From NCBI GenBank assembly GCA_902762385.1, contig CACWNQ010000005.1, positions 1-64,000 on the forward strand: 64,000 nucleotides of DNA. Direction: 5' to 3'. This document shows, in pieces, positions 15,287 to 23,408 of the stretch. The notes beneath the pieces were generated by a model. It was not told the DNA's origin and did no database searches. It saw nothing but the letters and a program-made list of their open reading frames with translations. A program made the position numbers and the translations under genes. Source of the stretch: an uncultured Bacteroidales bacterium. GTDB taxonomy: Bacteria; Bacteroidota; Bacteroidia; Bacteroidales; Muribaculaceae. Every line of letters starts with the position of its first letter. Within the stretch, counting starts at the first letter, position 1.

Positions 15287-17698
15287 ATGAGAAATATAAC
15301 TATCAAGATAGCCATGTTGCTGCTGCTGATGACCACCACAGCACTGGCAATGAATGGACAGATTAAAATCTCGGGTACTGTTGTTGATGACCAGGACCAA
15401 CCAGTAGAGTTTGCCGCTGTACGCATTAGTGGTACGATGCTGGGTGTGAACACCGACCTCAACGGCCGTTACGAGATTTCAGTTCCTGCCAAGGACACCA
15501 TAGAAGTGGTGTTCTCTTGCATGGGCTATAGCGACGTGAAGCGTAGGCTCATAAAACCCGTGAGCCCCGTTACACTCAGTCCCAAGATGTATAAGAAAAC
15601 TGTTGAGCTCCAAGAGATTCAGGTTACTGAATACAAGAAGCAGACCAACACCATGCAGGACATCGATATTGAACTAGCCAAGTTGACGCCTAGCGCAAGT
15701 GGTAATGCTGTGGAAAACATGATTACCACACAGGCTGGTGTGAGCAGCAAGAACGAAATGAGTGCCCAGTACATGGTGCGCGGTGGTACCTACGATGAGA
15801 ACAGTGTGTACATCAATGGAATTGAGGTGTATCGCCCTCAGCTTATCACTAATGGCCAGCAGGAGGGATTGAGTATTATCAATGGCGATATGGTTCAGAA
15901 GGTAAACTTCTCGACTGGAGGTTTTAATGCTGAGTACAGCGACAAAATGTCGAGTGTGCTCGATATCACCTACAAGGAACCACAATCATTTGAGGGTAGC
16001 ATCAGTGCGAGTCTGCAAGGTGGTACACTGACCTTGGGGCACAGCACAAGCAAATTCTCGCAGATTCACGGTGTGCGCTACAAGCGTAACTCGTCGATGC
16101 TTGGCTCGTTGGAATCGAAAGGCGAGTATGACCCACAGTTCTTCGACTACCAGACGCACATTGTGTTCAAGCCTACTAAGAAGTTCAAGGTTTCGTTGCT
16201 TGGCAACGTGTCGCTCAATGACTACCGTTTTACTCCTGCCAATCGTGAGACTAGCTTTGGTACTTCGACCAATGCAAAGTCGTTTCTCGTGTATTTCGAT
16301 GGTCAAGAGAAAGACAAGTTCCATACCTACTTTGGTGCATTGCAGTTGAATTACAAGTTCAATGACAAAGGTACCGACCTCACACTCACCGGTAGCGCTT
16401 ATCGAACCGATGAGCTTGTGGCCTACGACATCCATGGTGAGTATTGGCTCGACCAAGCCGGAACCATAGGCGAAGGAAGCGTGGGTGGTGAGCTTGGTGT
16501 AGGCAAGTATCATGAGCATGCTCGCAACCGCCTTAAAGTGAACGTGTATAGCGCCTCGATTAAAGGTAACATAGGCTTAAATAATAATAACATCAGTTAC
16601 GGCTTCCAGTTGCGTCATGATGTGTTCTATGAGCGTTCACGTGAGTGGCAGTGGCGCGACTCGGCAGGTTACTCACTGCCTCACATTCCCGATGAGGTTA
16701 ACGTGATTTACAACATGAGCTCGAGCAATGACTTGAGTACTAACCGTTTCTCGGCATTCGTTCAAGACACTTACCGCCTATATTCAGGAGCTGGTGCCTT
16801 TACCTTCAATGTGGGTGTGCGCTACAGCTATTGGGATTTCAACAAGGAGTCGCTCATATCGCCACGTTTCAGCATTGGCTACGTGCCCGAGCGCAATAGC
16901 CGCTTTGCGCTGCGCTTGGCTGGAGGACTCTACTACCAGTCGCCATTCTACAAGGAATACCGCATCCAAACGATTGACGAGAATGGGAACTCCATTATAA
17001 CCCTGAATCGCGACATTAAGTCGCAGCGAAGCATCCATGTGATACTGGGTGGAGATTACTCATTTAGGGCGCTTAATCGACCATTCAAGCTCACGTCAGA
17101 GATATATTACAAGAACTTGAGCAACATGATACCCTATGAGGTAGATAACCTCAAGATGAACTATAGCGGTGTGAACTCGTCGAAGGGGTACATTGCCGGT
17201 ATTGATTTCAAGATTTTTGGACAGTTTGTAGAGGGTACTGACTCGTGGATAAGCTTCTCGCTGATGAAAACCCAGGAAGAACTCAATGGTGTGAAAGTGC
17301 CATTGCCAACCGACCAGCGCTATAGTGTGGCGATATTCTTTACTGACTACTTCCCCAAGTTTCCACGCATCAAGTTCAGCCTCAAGGGCATAATTAGTGA
17401 CGGTCTGCCCACTACAGCACCATTGCGCACGCGCGATGAGGGCTATTTCCGTCAGCCTGCCTATAAGCGCGTTGACGTGGGCGCTTCTTATCTGATCTTG
17501 GGCGAGGGTCACAAACCAGCATCGGGATTCTTCAGCCACTTCAAGAGCATTTGGTTGGGGCTTGACGTGTTCAACCTGCTCGACATCAGCAACGTGAGCA
17601 GTTACTATTGGGTTACCGATGTGAACCATATTCAGTATGCTGTGCCCAACTATCTCACTCGCCGCCAATTTAATGTGCGCTTGCAGATAAACTTCTAA
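15287..17698 (+). CDS. TonB-dependent outer-membrane receptor
   Basis: Active transport of a ligand across the outer membrane, powered by TonB-ExbBD. Protein of 803 residues from the ATG at 15287; an upstream TTG at 15245 gives a poorer N-terminus. The signal peptide ends near NGQ (about 25). A carboxypeptidase-regulatory-like domain (IKISGTVVDDQDQPVEFAAV) is followed by the plug (MVRGGTYDENSVYINGIEVY) and a long beta-barrel ending in the aromatic VRLQINF. It is shorter than SusC proteins and has no SusD next to it, so the ligand is not indicated. It precedes the ROK kinase by about 100 bases, with a separate -7 element in between. Confidence 0.9.
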   Translation: MRNITIKIAMLLLLMTTTALAMNGQIKISGTVVDDQDQPVEFAAVRISGTMLGVNTDLNGRYEISVPAKDTIEVVFSCMGYSDVKRRLIKPVSPVTLSPKMYKKTVELQEIQVTEYKKQTNTMQDIDIELAKLTPSASGNAVENMITTQAGVSSKNEMSAQYMVRGGTYDENSVYINGIEVYRPQLITNGQQEGLSIINGDMVQKVNFSTGGFNAEYSDKMSSVLDITYKEPQSFEGSISASLQGGTLTLGHSTSKFSQIHGVRYKRNSSMLGSLESKGEYDPQFFDYQTHIVFKPTKKFKVSLLGNVSLNDYRFTPANRETSFGTSTNAKSFLVYFDGQEKDKFHTYFGALQLNYKFNDKGTDLTLTGSAYRTDELVAYDIHGEYWLDQAGTIGEGSVGGELGVGKYHEHARNRLKVNVYSASIKGNIGLNNNNISYGFQLRHDVFYERSREWQWRDSAGYSLPHIPDEVNVIYNMSSSNDLSTNRFSAFVQDTYRLYSGAGAFTFNVGVRYSYWDFNKESLISPRFSIGYVPERNSRFALRLAGGLYYQSPFYKEYRIQTIDENGNSIITLNRDIKSQRSIHVILGGDYSFRALNRPFKLTSEIYYKNLSNMIPYEVDNLKMNYSGVNSSKGYIAGIDFKIFGQFVEGTDSWISFSLMKTQEELNGVKVPLPTDQRYSVAIFFTDYFPKFPRIKFSLKGIISDGLPTTAPLRTRDEGYFRQPAYKRVDVGASYLILGEGHKPASGFFSHFKSIWLGLDVFNLLDISNVSSYYWVTDVNHIQYAVPNYLTRRQFNVRLQINF

Positions 17699-17738
17699 AA
17701 AAACATGCAGATAATGCAGTTTTTTCACTCAAAATCAC

Positions 17739-17746
17739 TAACTTTG
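17739..17746 (+). promoter_or_regulatory. Promoter -7 element of the ROK kinase gene
   Basis: TAACTTTG is a full match. Only a T-run without TTTG lies upstream. The start is predicted near 17750. A single ATCTAGA at 17788 lies in the leader. Confidence 0.5.
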
Positions 17747-17800
17747 TGCAGAATAAAAATCAAAACATAAAAACATTAAAGCGTTAAATCTAGAAACATT

Positions 17801-18763
17801 ATGAAACCCTATGTAATTGGTATCGACATGGGCGGCACTAACACCGCTTTTGGAATCGTGGACGCACGTGGCAACGTTATTGCCAGCAGTTCCATCAAAA
17901 CTGGTAAGCACTCTAAGATTGAAGACTACATCGATGAGCTTTACACCGAGATTAATCGTATCATCGTGGCTAACGACGCCGAGGGAAAGATCAACGGCAT
18001 TGGCATTGGCGCCCCTAACGCTAACTACTTTACTGGCGTTATTGAAGACGGCGTGAACCTGCCTTGGCCCACTCCAATACCACTGGCCGACCTTATCAGC
18101 AAGAAGTTTGGCATTCCTTGCCTTATCACCAATGATGCCAATGCTGCAGCAATAGGCGAGATGACCTATGGCGCAGCACGTGGCTTGAAGGATTTCATTA
18201 TGATTACCCTAGGCACTGGCGTGGGTAGCGGTATCGTGGTAAATGGACAAATGGTGTATGGCCACGACGGTTTTGCCGGCGAGCTTGGCCACGTTATCAT
18301 GAAGCGTAACAACGGCCGCGTGTGTGGCTGTGGTCGCACTGGCTGCCTTGAGGCTTACTGCTCGGCTACTGGTGTGGCACGTACAGCTCGTGAGTTCCTC
18401 GAGATTCGCGATGAGGAATCACTGCTTCGTGAATATGATATCGAGAACATCACCTCTAAAGACGTGTATGACTGCGCTGTAAAGGGCGATAAGTTGGCTC
18501 TTGATATCTTTAACTACACAGGCACTATTCTGGGTGAGGCACTTGCCGACTTTGTTACCTTTTCAAGTCCCGAGGCATTCGTAATCTTTGGCGGTTTGAC
18601 CAAGAGTGGCGATTACATCATGAACCCAATTCGCGAGGCCTTTGACAAGAACATCATGAAGGTGTTCAAGGGCAAGGTTAAGATTCTCATCAGCGAACTC
18701 AAGGAGAGCGATGCTGCCGTGCTTGGCGCATCGGCCCTGGGATGGGAAATCAAAGAAGATTGA
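17801..18763 (+). CDS. ROK-family sugar kinase (glucokinase-like)
   Basis: Phosphorylates a hexose with ATP in the cytoplasm. Protein of 320 residues, the normal length. The N-terminal phosphate loop is IGIDMGGTNT, the catalytic base D112 lies in NDANAAAIGE, and the ROK zinc site is GELGH (H164) plus CGCGRTGCLE (C175, C177, C182). There is no N-terminal helix-turn-helix, so this is an enzyme and not a NagC-type repressor. Glucose is the usual substrate of such enzymes in this order. N-acetylglucosamine or N-acetylmannosamine is also possible given the GH20 gene upstream. It ends in a strong terminator. Confidence 0.92.
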   Translation: MKPYVIGIDMGGTNTAFGIVDARGNVIASSSIKTGKHSKIEDYIDELYTEINRIIVANDAEGKINGIGIGAPNANYFTGVIEDGVNLPWPTPIPLADLISKKFGIPCLITNDANAAAIGEMTYGAARGLKDFIMITLGTGVGSGIVVNGQMVYGHDGFAGELGHVIMKRNNGRVCGCGRTGCLEAYCSATGVARTAREFLEIRDEESLLREYDIENITSKDVYDCAVKGDKLALDIFNYTGTILGEALADFVTFSSPEAFVIFGGLTKSGDYIMNPIREAFDKNIMKVFKGKVKILISELKESDAAVLGASALGWEIKED

Positions 18764-18784
18764 ATTTAAATAAAGCATTATTAA

Positions 18785-18823
18785 ATTGGCGCATCAACAT
18801 GAGTTGGTGCGCCAATTGTTTTG
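18785..18823 (+). terminator. Intrinsic terminator
   Basis: A 14-bp stem, ATTGGCGCATCAAC/GTTGGTGCGCCAAT with one U-G pair, has an ATGA loop and is followed by TGTTTTG. Confidence 0.85.
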
Positions 18824-18840
18824 TTGATAAATATTGCAAT

Positions 18841-19596
18841 TTAGATATAGGGATATTTCACGTCCCACAGGTAGAGGGCATGGGCGGGCATTGAGGTGCC
18901 GGCTGCGCAGCGGTCTTTTTTCTCGATAATGCGGCAGAATTCTTCTACTGTTATTTTATGCATTCCTACCTCGACAAGAGTTCCAACGATGGCGCGCACC
19001 ATGTTGCGCAAGAAGCGGTCGGCAGTGATGGTAAACACCCATTGCTGCACGTTGGTGTCGATGCTCTCGCACCGCTGCCAGTTAGCCTCAGTAATGTGGC
19101 AATTGTTGGTCTTTACATCGGTGTGTAGTTTGCTGAACGATGTGAAGTCCTCATAGTCAAGTAGCTTGGCTGCAGCTTCATTCATCAGGTTGAAGTTCAG
19201 CTGAGGGTTGCATTGCCAGCTGGTGGCTCGTAGTAGCGGGGACTTGCCAGTGTGGGCATAATAATGATAGGTGCGGCTCGTGGCGTCGAAACGCGCATGT
19301 GCCGTGTCGTCAACAGGTATTATCTCGTGTATGGCGATGTCTTGTGGCAGAATGCCATTTAGGATTCGCACGAGTAATCGCAGGTTGGCAACAGGTTGCT
19401 CAGTGTCGAAATGGGCATACATGGTGGTTGCATTGACGCCTGCATCGGTGCGCCCAGCGCCTGTGATGGGAGTTTCGTGCCTAAGCACCATAGCGAGGGC
19501 TTTCTCGATGGTTTGCTGCACACTAACATCATGAGGCTGAATCTGCCACCCATGATAAGCTGCTCCTTGAAACGATATTTTAAGGAAATAACGCAT
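18841..19596 (-). CDS. truA: tRNA pseudouridine synthase A
   Basis: Isomerises uridines 38-40 of the tRNA anticodon stem-loop to pseudouridine. Protein of 251 residues, the usual size. It begins RYFLKISFQGAAYHGWQIQ, and the catalytic aspartate is D51 in GAGRTDAGVNA. The RFLRNMVRAIVGTLVEVG segment is the conserved C-terminal motif. It follows the esterase gene by only 2 bases, so the two are co-transcribed. The association with an esterase has no obvious functional meaning. Confidence 0.96.
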   Translation of the reverse strand: MRYFLKISFQGAAYHGWQIQPHDVSVQQTIEKALAMVLRHETPITGAGRTDAGVNATTMYAHFDTEQPVANLRLLVRILNGILPQDIAIHEIIPVDDTAHARFDATSRTYHYYAHTGKSPLLRATSWQCNPQLNFNLMNEAAAKLLDYEDFTSFSKLHTDVKTNNCHITEANWQRCESIDTNVQQWVFTITADRFLRNMVRAIVGTLVEVGMHKITVEEFCRIIEKKDRCAAGTSMPAHALYLWDVKYPYI

Positions 19597-19598
19597 TT

Positions 19599-20522
19599 CT
19601 ACTTCTTCAACAGGAACATAAATGGCTTGTCGAGGCGCTCAGCCCAGAAAGTCTCCATGTGTTTGTGTCCCTCAAACAGGTAATAAACAAAGTGTGCACT
19701 ATCCCATCCCAAAACACTTATTACTGCGTTGAGCTTATTCTGATAGGGGCGATAGGTGTCGTCGAGCTCAACCGTGCCGCCATCCATATATAACAGGCAG
19801 CTGTTGGGTTCAGGAAGTTTTTCCTTTATATATTGGCGAAGCCCTTCGGACCAATATTCACTTTTGAATTTAGGATCGAAAAAGTTCATCGACAAGTGGG
19901 TCGACATACATGCTGCTCCGCCAAACACCTGAGGATAATTGCATAATGCATAGAGTGAGATGAGACCTCCCATGCTCGAGCCCATCACGAAGGTGTGTTC
20001 GCGCGAGGTTAACGGTTTGTAGTGACTGTCGATAAAAGGTTTCACTTCCTCAACGAGGAAACGCAGATACTCGTCGCCCTTGTAGATGCTAACATCAATG
20101 TCCTTGCGTTGCTCGGCGGGCACTTTTTCATAGCATAGGGTGGGGAAGTAGTCATTGAGTCGATTGCTGGTGTTATCGATGCCCACAACGATGCATCGTC
20201 TCACTTTACCCTCGGCAATAAGGCGTCCCATTACCTCATCGACCTTCCACTCCTGCTTGTTCCAAGTGGTTGTGGCATCAAAGAGCATCTGCCCGTCGTG
20301 CATGTAGAGTACATCGCAAGGCTCTCCCAAGGTGTAACCATCGGGGAGCCATACAGTTACATTGCGACTTGTTATATACTGTGACTTAAAGTCGGGATAA
20401 AAATCTAGAGTGCCCGAGCTCACTTGCTGGGTTGGTTGAGATGGTGCTTGAGTTGGCAATTGAGCCATTGCAAAGATTGCACTCATTAACGCTGCCATAA
20501 CAGTTAAAATCTTAATTCTCAT
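19599..20522 (-). CDS. Secreted alpha/beta-hydrolase, esterase-D/enterochelin-esterase-like
   Basis: Protein of 307 residues with a signal peptide (hydrophobic 4-20). The fold is the putative esterase family that includes enterochelin esterase and feruloyl esterases. The oxyanion-side MHDGQMLFD motif is present, the nucleophile S183 lies in GSSMGG, and a C-terminal histidine (H in EGHKHMETFW) follows. The signal peptide points to a periplasmic or surface role, possibly removing acyl groups from glycans or siderophores, but the substrate cannot be read from the sequence. It is the first gene of a two-gene unit with truA, driven by the -7 element at 20544-20551. Confidence 0.85.
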   Translation of the reverse strand: MRIKILTVMAALMSAIFAMAQLPTQAPSQPTQQVSSGTLDFYPDFKSQYITSRNVTVWLPDGYTLGEPCDVLYMHDGQMLFDATTTWNKQEWKVDEVMGRLIAEGKVRRCIVVGIDNTSNRLNDYFPTLCYEKVPAEQRKDIDVSIYKGDEYLRFLVEEVKPFIDSHYKPLTSREHTFVMGSSMGGLISLYALCNYPQVFGGAACMSTHLSMNFFDPKFKSEYWSEGLRQYIKEKLPEPNSCLLYMDGGTVELDDTYRPYQNKLNAVISVLGWDSAHFVYYLFEGHKHMETFWAERLDKPFMFLLKK

Positions 20523-20543
20523 AGTTTTTTAATATATTTCTTG

Positions 20544-20551
20544 CAAAGATA
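20544..20551 (-). promoter_or_regulatory. Promoter -7 element of esterase-truA
   Basis: TATCTTTG on the minus strand, a full match. The start is predicted near 20540, 18 bases before the ATG. No good TTTG is seen 24 bases upstream. Confidence 0.55.
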
Positions 20552-20653
20552 GTAAATAGTTGTTAGTTATTGGTTATTAGTCGTTGGTTTTTTGAAATCA
20601 ATTCATACATATGCCACTTTTGGCTTTAAGGGTGAGTGGGCAGTTGGTGGATT

Positions 20654-20685
20654 TTTGGTGGAATGCAGATTTTTGTGTAATTTTG
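20654..20685 (+). promoter_or_regulatory. Full consensus promoter giving a leaderless transcript
   Basis: TTTG (20654-20657), 20 bases, TAATTTTG (20678-20685). The predicted start near 20689 lies two bases before the ATG at 20691. This also rules out the longer reading frame beginning at 20592. Confidence 0.75.
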
Positions 20686-20690
20686 CAGAG

Positions 20691-20996
20691 ATGATAGTTT
20701 ATAACACTACATATCATGTAGACTGCGACATCAGTGGCGATTTCCTTGACTGGTTGCGCGACCATTACTTGTCTTGTGCGTTGGAGAGTGGGCAGGTTAG
20801 TAATCCTCGTCTGATGCGCCTTATGGGTCATAACGAGGGTGGTGCATGCTTTGCACTTCAGTTGGAAGCATCGACCTTGGGAGAACTGCAGCGTTGGAAT
20901 CAGGCTGTGGGTAAGACTCTTCACGAAGAAATGACGTCGCGATTTGGAGCCAAGGTGGCAGGCTTTGCTACTTTTATGGAAAACATCGACTTATAG
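20691..20996 (+). CDS. DUF4286 family protein
   Basis: Protein of 101 residues beginning [11 protein letters not shown], the characteristic opening of this small Bacteroidetes family, with [10 protein letters not shown] and a ferredoxin-like alternation of strands and helices ([11 protein letters not shown], then the [15 protein letters not shown] end). The family has no established function. The start at 20691 is chosen because the promoter overlaps any longer version. It is 2 bases from ruvC, so the pair is a transcription unit, as in related genomes. Confidence 0.85.
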   Translation: MIVYNTTYHVDCDISGDFLDWLRDHYLSCALESGQVSNPRLMRLMGHNEGGACFALQLEASTLGELQRWNQAVGKTLHEEMTSRFGAKVAGFATFMENIDL

Positions 20997-20998
20997 CA

Positions 20999-21571
20999 AT
21001 GGAAACCAACGCTTTCGATAAAATAATAATAGGTATTGACCCTGGCACCAACGTGATGGGCTATGGGTTGCTTGGAGTGAAGGACGGCAAGCCGTTGCTC
21101 ATTGCCATGGGGGTGCTTCAGTTGAGCAAAATTGAGGACCACTACCTGCGGTTGAGGCGCATATATGACCGTGTGCTCAGCTTGGTGGAGGAGTTCCTTC
21201 CCGATGAGATGGCGATTGAGGCTCCATTCTATGGAAAAAATGTTCAGTCGATGCTCAAACTTGGTAGAGCTCAGGGGGTTGCAATGGCTGCAGCTCTTGG
21301 TCGCCAAGTGCCGATTGCCGAGTATGAGCCACGAAAAATCAAGATGGCAATAACTGGCAATGGTGCTGCCAGCAAGGAGCAAGTGGCAATGATGCTGCAG
21401 CGACAGCTCAATATCTCGAAAGATGATATGCCACAACTGCTTGATGCGACCGACGCTCTGGCTGCCGCTCTGTGCCACTTTTATGAAAGCAAGAAACCTA
21501 TCGCTAGTGGTGGTGCAAAGTCATGGAAAGACTTCATAAAGAAAAACCCCGACCGAATAGTTAATGCATAA
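20999..21571 (+). CDS. ruvC: Holliday junction resolvase RuvC
   Basis: Cuts Holliday junctions symmetrically during recombinational repair, working with RuvAB. Protein of 190 residues. The four catalytic acids match the family: D14 in IGIDPGTN, E74 in MAIEAPFYG, and D149 and D152 in [12 protein letters not shown]. It is translated just after the DUF4286 gene. The last codons (Asn, Ala, stop) overlap an AATGCAT repeat element, and a terminator follows. Confidence 0.97.
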   Translation: METNAFDKIIIGIDPGTNVMGYGLLGVKDGKPLLIAMGVLQLSKIEDHYLRLRRIYDRVLSLVEEFLPDEMAIEAPFYGKNVQSMLKLGRAQGVAMAAALGRQVPIAEYEPRKIKMAITGNGAASKEQVAMMLQRQLNISKDDMPQLLDATDALAAALCHFYESKKPIASGGAKSWKDFIKKNPDRIVNA

Positions 21572-21576
21572 TGCAC
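21560..21576 (+). repeat. AATGCAY dyad repeat at the ruvC stop
   Basis: AATGCAT and AATGCAC in tandem overlap and follow the ruvC stop codon. The same element follows the ffh stop (31074-31090) and the stop of the LuxR-type gene (44025-44041). Confidence 0.65.
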
Positions 21577-21578
21577 AG

Positions 21579-21611
21579 TGTGGCGCACGTGATGCGTCAC
21601 ATTTTTTTTTA
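21579..21611 (+). terminator. Intrinsic terminator of ruvC
   Basis: Stem TGTGGCGCA/TGCGTCACA (9 bp, one G-U) with loop CGTGA, followed by a run of nine or ten T. Confidence 0.9.
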
Positions 21612-21640
21612 CTTATAAGGGAAGTTGAGGTAAGGATACA

Positions 21641-21741
21641 AAAAAAGGGTAAGAAGACTACATCGCGCCGCTACAACCTGTTACCCTTGCTTCGGTCAAG
21701 ACCTGGGGGATTGGCAGGGAGCTGGCCGTGTAGGACTTAAG
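21641..21741 (-). ncRNA. ffs: Signal recognition particle RNA (4.5S-like)
   Basis: The RNA that binds Ffh in co-translational targeting. Reading the minus strand, the conserved core CCCAGGTC...GAAGCAAGGGTAACAGG is followed by the distal TAGCGGCGCGATGTAGTC block and ends in CTTCTTACCC plus a seven-T run (21640-21646 on the plus strand). Ends CTACA and TGTAG pair to close the rod. The size of about 100 bases is that of a small bacterial SRP RNA. The six bases where the standard form has C-GGAA-G read U-UGAC-C (21694-21699), so the usual GGAA tetraloop is absent. It lies between ruvC and rnz. The 5' end is approximate. Confidence 0.85.
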
Positions 21742-21782
21742 GAAATTAGTGCAAAAACTGCTTTTTTGCGTCATTGATGACA

Positions 21783-22703
21783 CTATAGTTTATTGAGGTC
21801 GATTGTCATGCCTTCCATTGCCAGCATAGTAGATGGGAATTCTTCTTGGGCTTGCTTCAGGAGGATGCTCTCATCGTTATACCTATTGCTGTAATGGCCA
21901 AGGATGAGCCGTTTAGCGCCAGCCTCGCGTGCTGCCATTGCCGCTTGACGTGCCGTGCTGTGGTAACGCTTGATGGCGTTCTTTAGGTTCTCGTCGCCGT
22001 AGGTGGCCTCATGGTATATCCAGTCGACACCTTCAACGGCATTAATCACACGTTTTGAGTACTTGGTGTCGCTGCAGTAGGCGTAGGATATTGCAGCGTC
22101 GGGCTCGGTTGTGAGCTGGTTGTTTGGAATCACTATTCCAGTAGGGGTAACATAATCGCTGCCGTGCCTAAGGCTATTCATGGCATGAGCTGGCACATTG
22201 TGCTCCTGGCACGCAGGTGCGTTGATGTGTCGCAACTTGGGCTTCTCGCTGAATATGAATCCCACACATGGTACTCGGTGGGTGAGAGGGAACGAGGTTA
22301 CTGTAATGGCATCGTCATCATAGATAACAGCCTTGTGAGTGTCGATGATGTTGAATTTGAGGTCAAACGGCCGCTCGCGGCAGAAGAAATCGATCATTCG
22401 GCCAAACAGTTCGGCACCTTCCTTGAAGATGTGGACAGTGAGAGTGCCCCCTTTGCCCTGCAACGCCATGGTGGAGATAAGACCTAGTAGTCCAAAGCAA
22501 TGGTCGCCGTGCAGGTGACTAATGAAGATGTTGTTGAGTCGAGAGAACTTGAGCCGCATGCGGCGCATCTCGAGTTGGGCGCCCTCGCCACAGTCGATCA
22601 TGAAGAGGTTGCCGCGCACATTAAGTATTTGGCTAGAAGGCAGGTGTCGAAGAGTGGAAGTGGCTGAGCCACACCCCAATATGTTTAGATCAAAAGCTGT
22701 CAT
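21783..22703 (-). CDS. rnz: Ribonuclease Z
   Basis: A metallo-beta-lactamase-fold endonuclease that removes the 3' trailer of tRNA precursors. Protein of 306 residues, the normal short bacterial form. The zinc site begins HLHGDH (H63, H65, D67, H68), preceded by the NVRGNLFMIDCGEG segment. A later DTKYS and HEATY stretch and the final LGHYSNRY histidine complete the ligands. The start MTAFDLNILGCGSA matches the conserved N-terminus. It lies directly upstream of the SRP RNA gene on the same strand, with a GCAAAAA/TTTTTGC hairpin (21751-21769) between them. Confidence 0.96.
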   Translation of the reverse strand: MTAFDLNILGCGSATSTLRHLPSSQILNVRGNLFMIDCGEGAQLEMRRMRLKFSRLNNIFISHLHGDHCFGLLGLISTMALQGKGGTLTVHIFKEGAELFGRMIDFFCRERPFDLKFNIIDTHKAVIYDDDAITVTSFPLTHRVPCVGFIFSEKPKLRHINAPACQEHNVPAHAMNSLRHGSDYVTPTGIVIPNNQLTTEPDAAISYAYCSDTKYSKRVINAVEGVDWIYHEATYGDENLKNAIKRYHSTARQAAMAAREAGAKRLILGHYSNRYNDESILLKQAQEEFPSTMLAMEGMTIDLNKL

Positions 22704-22848
22704 AGGCTGTCGTCATTTTTCAGGGTACGAAGTTACTAATATTTATTATTATGGGCAACTGTGCGTTAGTTGTTTTACTTGATTTTGCGATAAATTTGTA
22801 CATTGCTCACAAATAAATGTTAAAAAATAGTTTTTTTTATACCTAATT

Positions 22849-22957
22849 ATTGCATAATACTTTACAAGAATATATATTTGCAACAAGTTTTTTCATAGGA
22901 TTAGATTTTTAAGGTTTACTTTATGCGGCTGTTGCGAAACACCTGCATAATTTTTTT
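22849..22957 (+). ncRNA. Candidate small transcript with its own promoter and terminator
   Basis: TATATTTG (22873-22880), with TTG about 24 bases upstream, would start a transcript near 22884. It would end at a strong hairpin, TATGCGG-C-TGTT, GCGA loop, AACA-C-CTGCATA (22922-22949), followed by seven T (22951-22957). The product would be about 75 bases. A second -7 match (TAAATTTG at 22791-22798) could make a version of about 155 bases. No reading frame of note is inside. Confidence 0.45.
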
Positions 22958-22995
22958 AATGCCATTATTTATCTGCTTTTTAACATATGGCATTA
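22957..22995. repeat. Stem-loop with perfect 9-bp arms
   Basis: TAATGCCAT (22957-22965) and ATGGCATTA (22987-22995) pair perfectly around a 21-base loop. It follows the terminator directly. Its role is unknown. The surrounding 22704-23122 is AT-rich and non-coding. Confidence 0.5.
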
Positions 22996-23086
22996 TGTAG
23001 TATGTTAATTAACAGCTAAAAATGGGGTTGGTTAATCATTGTGAAATGGTTGGTTTTTTAGTTAAAATAGTTAATGTGGAAAAATG

Positions 23087-23130
23087 TTTTGAAATAGTTT
23101 TCACAAATCGCAAAAATATCAATACCTTTG
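23087..23130 (+). promoter_or_regulatory. Promoter of the 23134-23322 transcript
   Basis: TACCTTTG (23123-23130) is a full -7 match. TTTT lies at 23098-23101, the expected -33 place, and TTTG is at 23088-23091. The start is predicted near 23134. Confidence 0.6.
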
Positions 23131-23133
23131 CAC

Positions 23134-23320
23134 CATAATTAGGACTCTGGTTCAACAAAATGGATTTGCTACAGTTCTTTATATTTGACATTTATGTTCC
23201 TGGCGATAAGACACTTACTGCCGGGGACACAATATCGCACTCAAGGGACTACAAGGCAAAAAGTATAGACTGCACACCGCTATTAGAGCAAAGTATCTAA
23301 TAACGGTGTGTCGCTTTTTT
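23134..23320 (+). ncRNA. About 190-base structured RNA or leader ending in a terminator
   Basis: It begins at the promoter above and ends in a very strong intrinsic terminator: CACACCG (23273-23279) with CGGTGTG (23304-23310), TATTAGA with TCTAATA nested inside, then six T. An internal 8-bp stem, TTCCTGGC/GCCGGGGA, lies near 23198-23227. The region has no convincing reading frame. The 86 bases between terminator and the TonB receptor ATG carry no clear second promoter, so this could be an independent small RNA (its size resembles 6S RNA) or a read-through-controlled leader of the receptor gene. Confidence 0.55.
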
Positions 23321-23408
23321 AAAAGACTTTGATGACACATATTTATAAAAGATGAGAGAATAAAACTATTAAACGTTTTTATTAATACTTTATTAATCTA
23401 ACATTTTT

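Noticed and set aside
20592-20996. Longer 134-codon version of the DUF4286 gene
   Set aside because: The extra N-terminus overlaps a consensus promoter and lacks family similarity. The family start is [11 protein letters not shown] at 20691.
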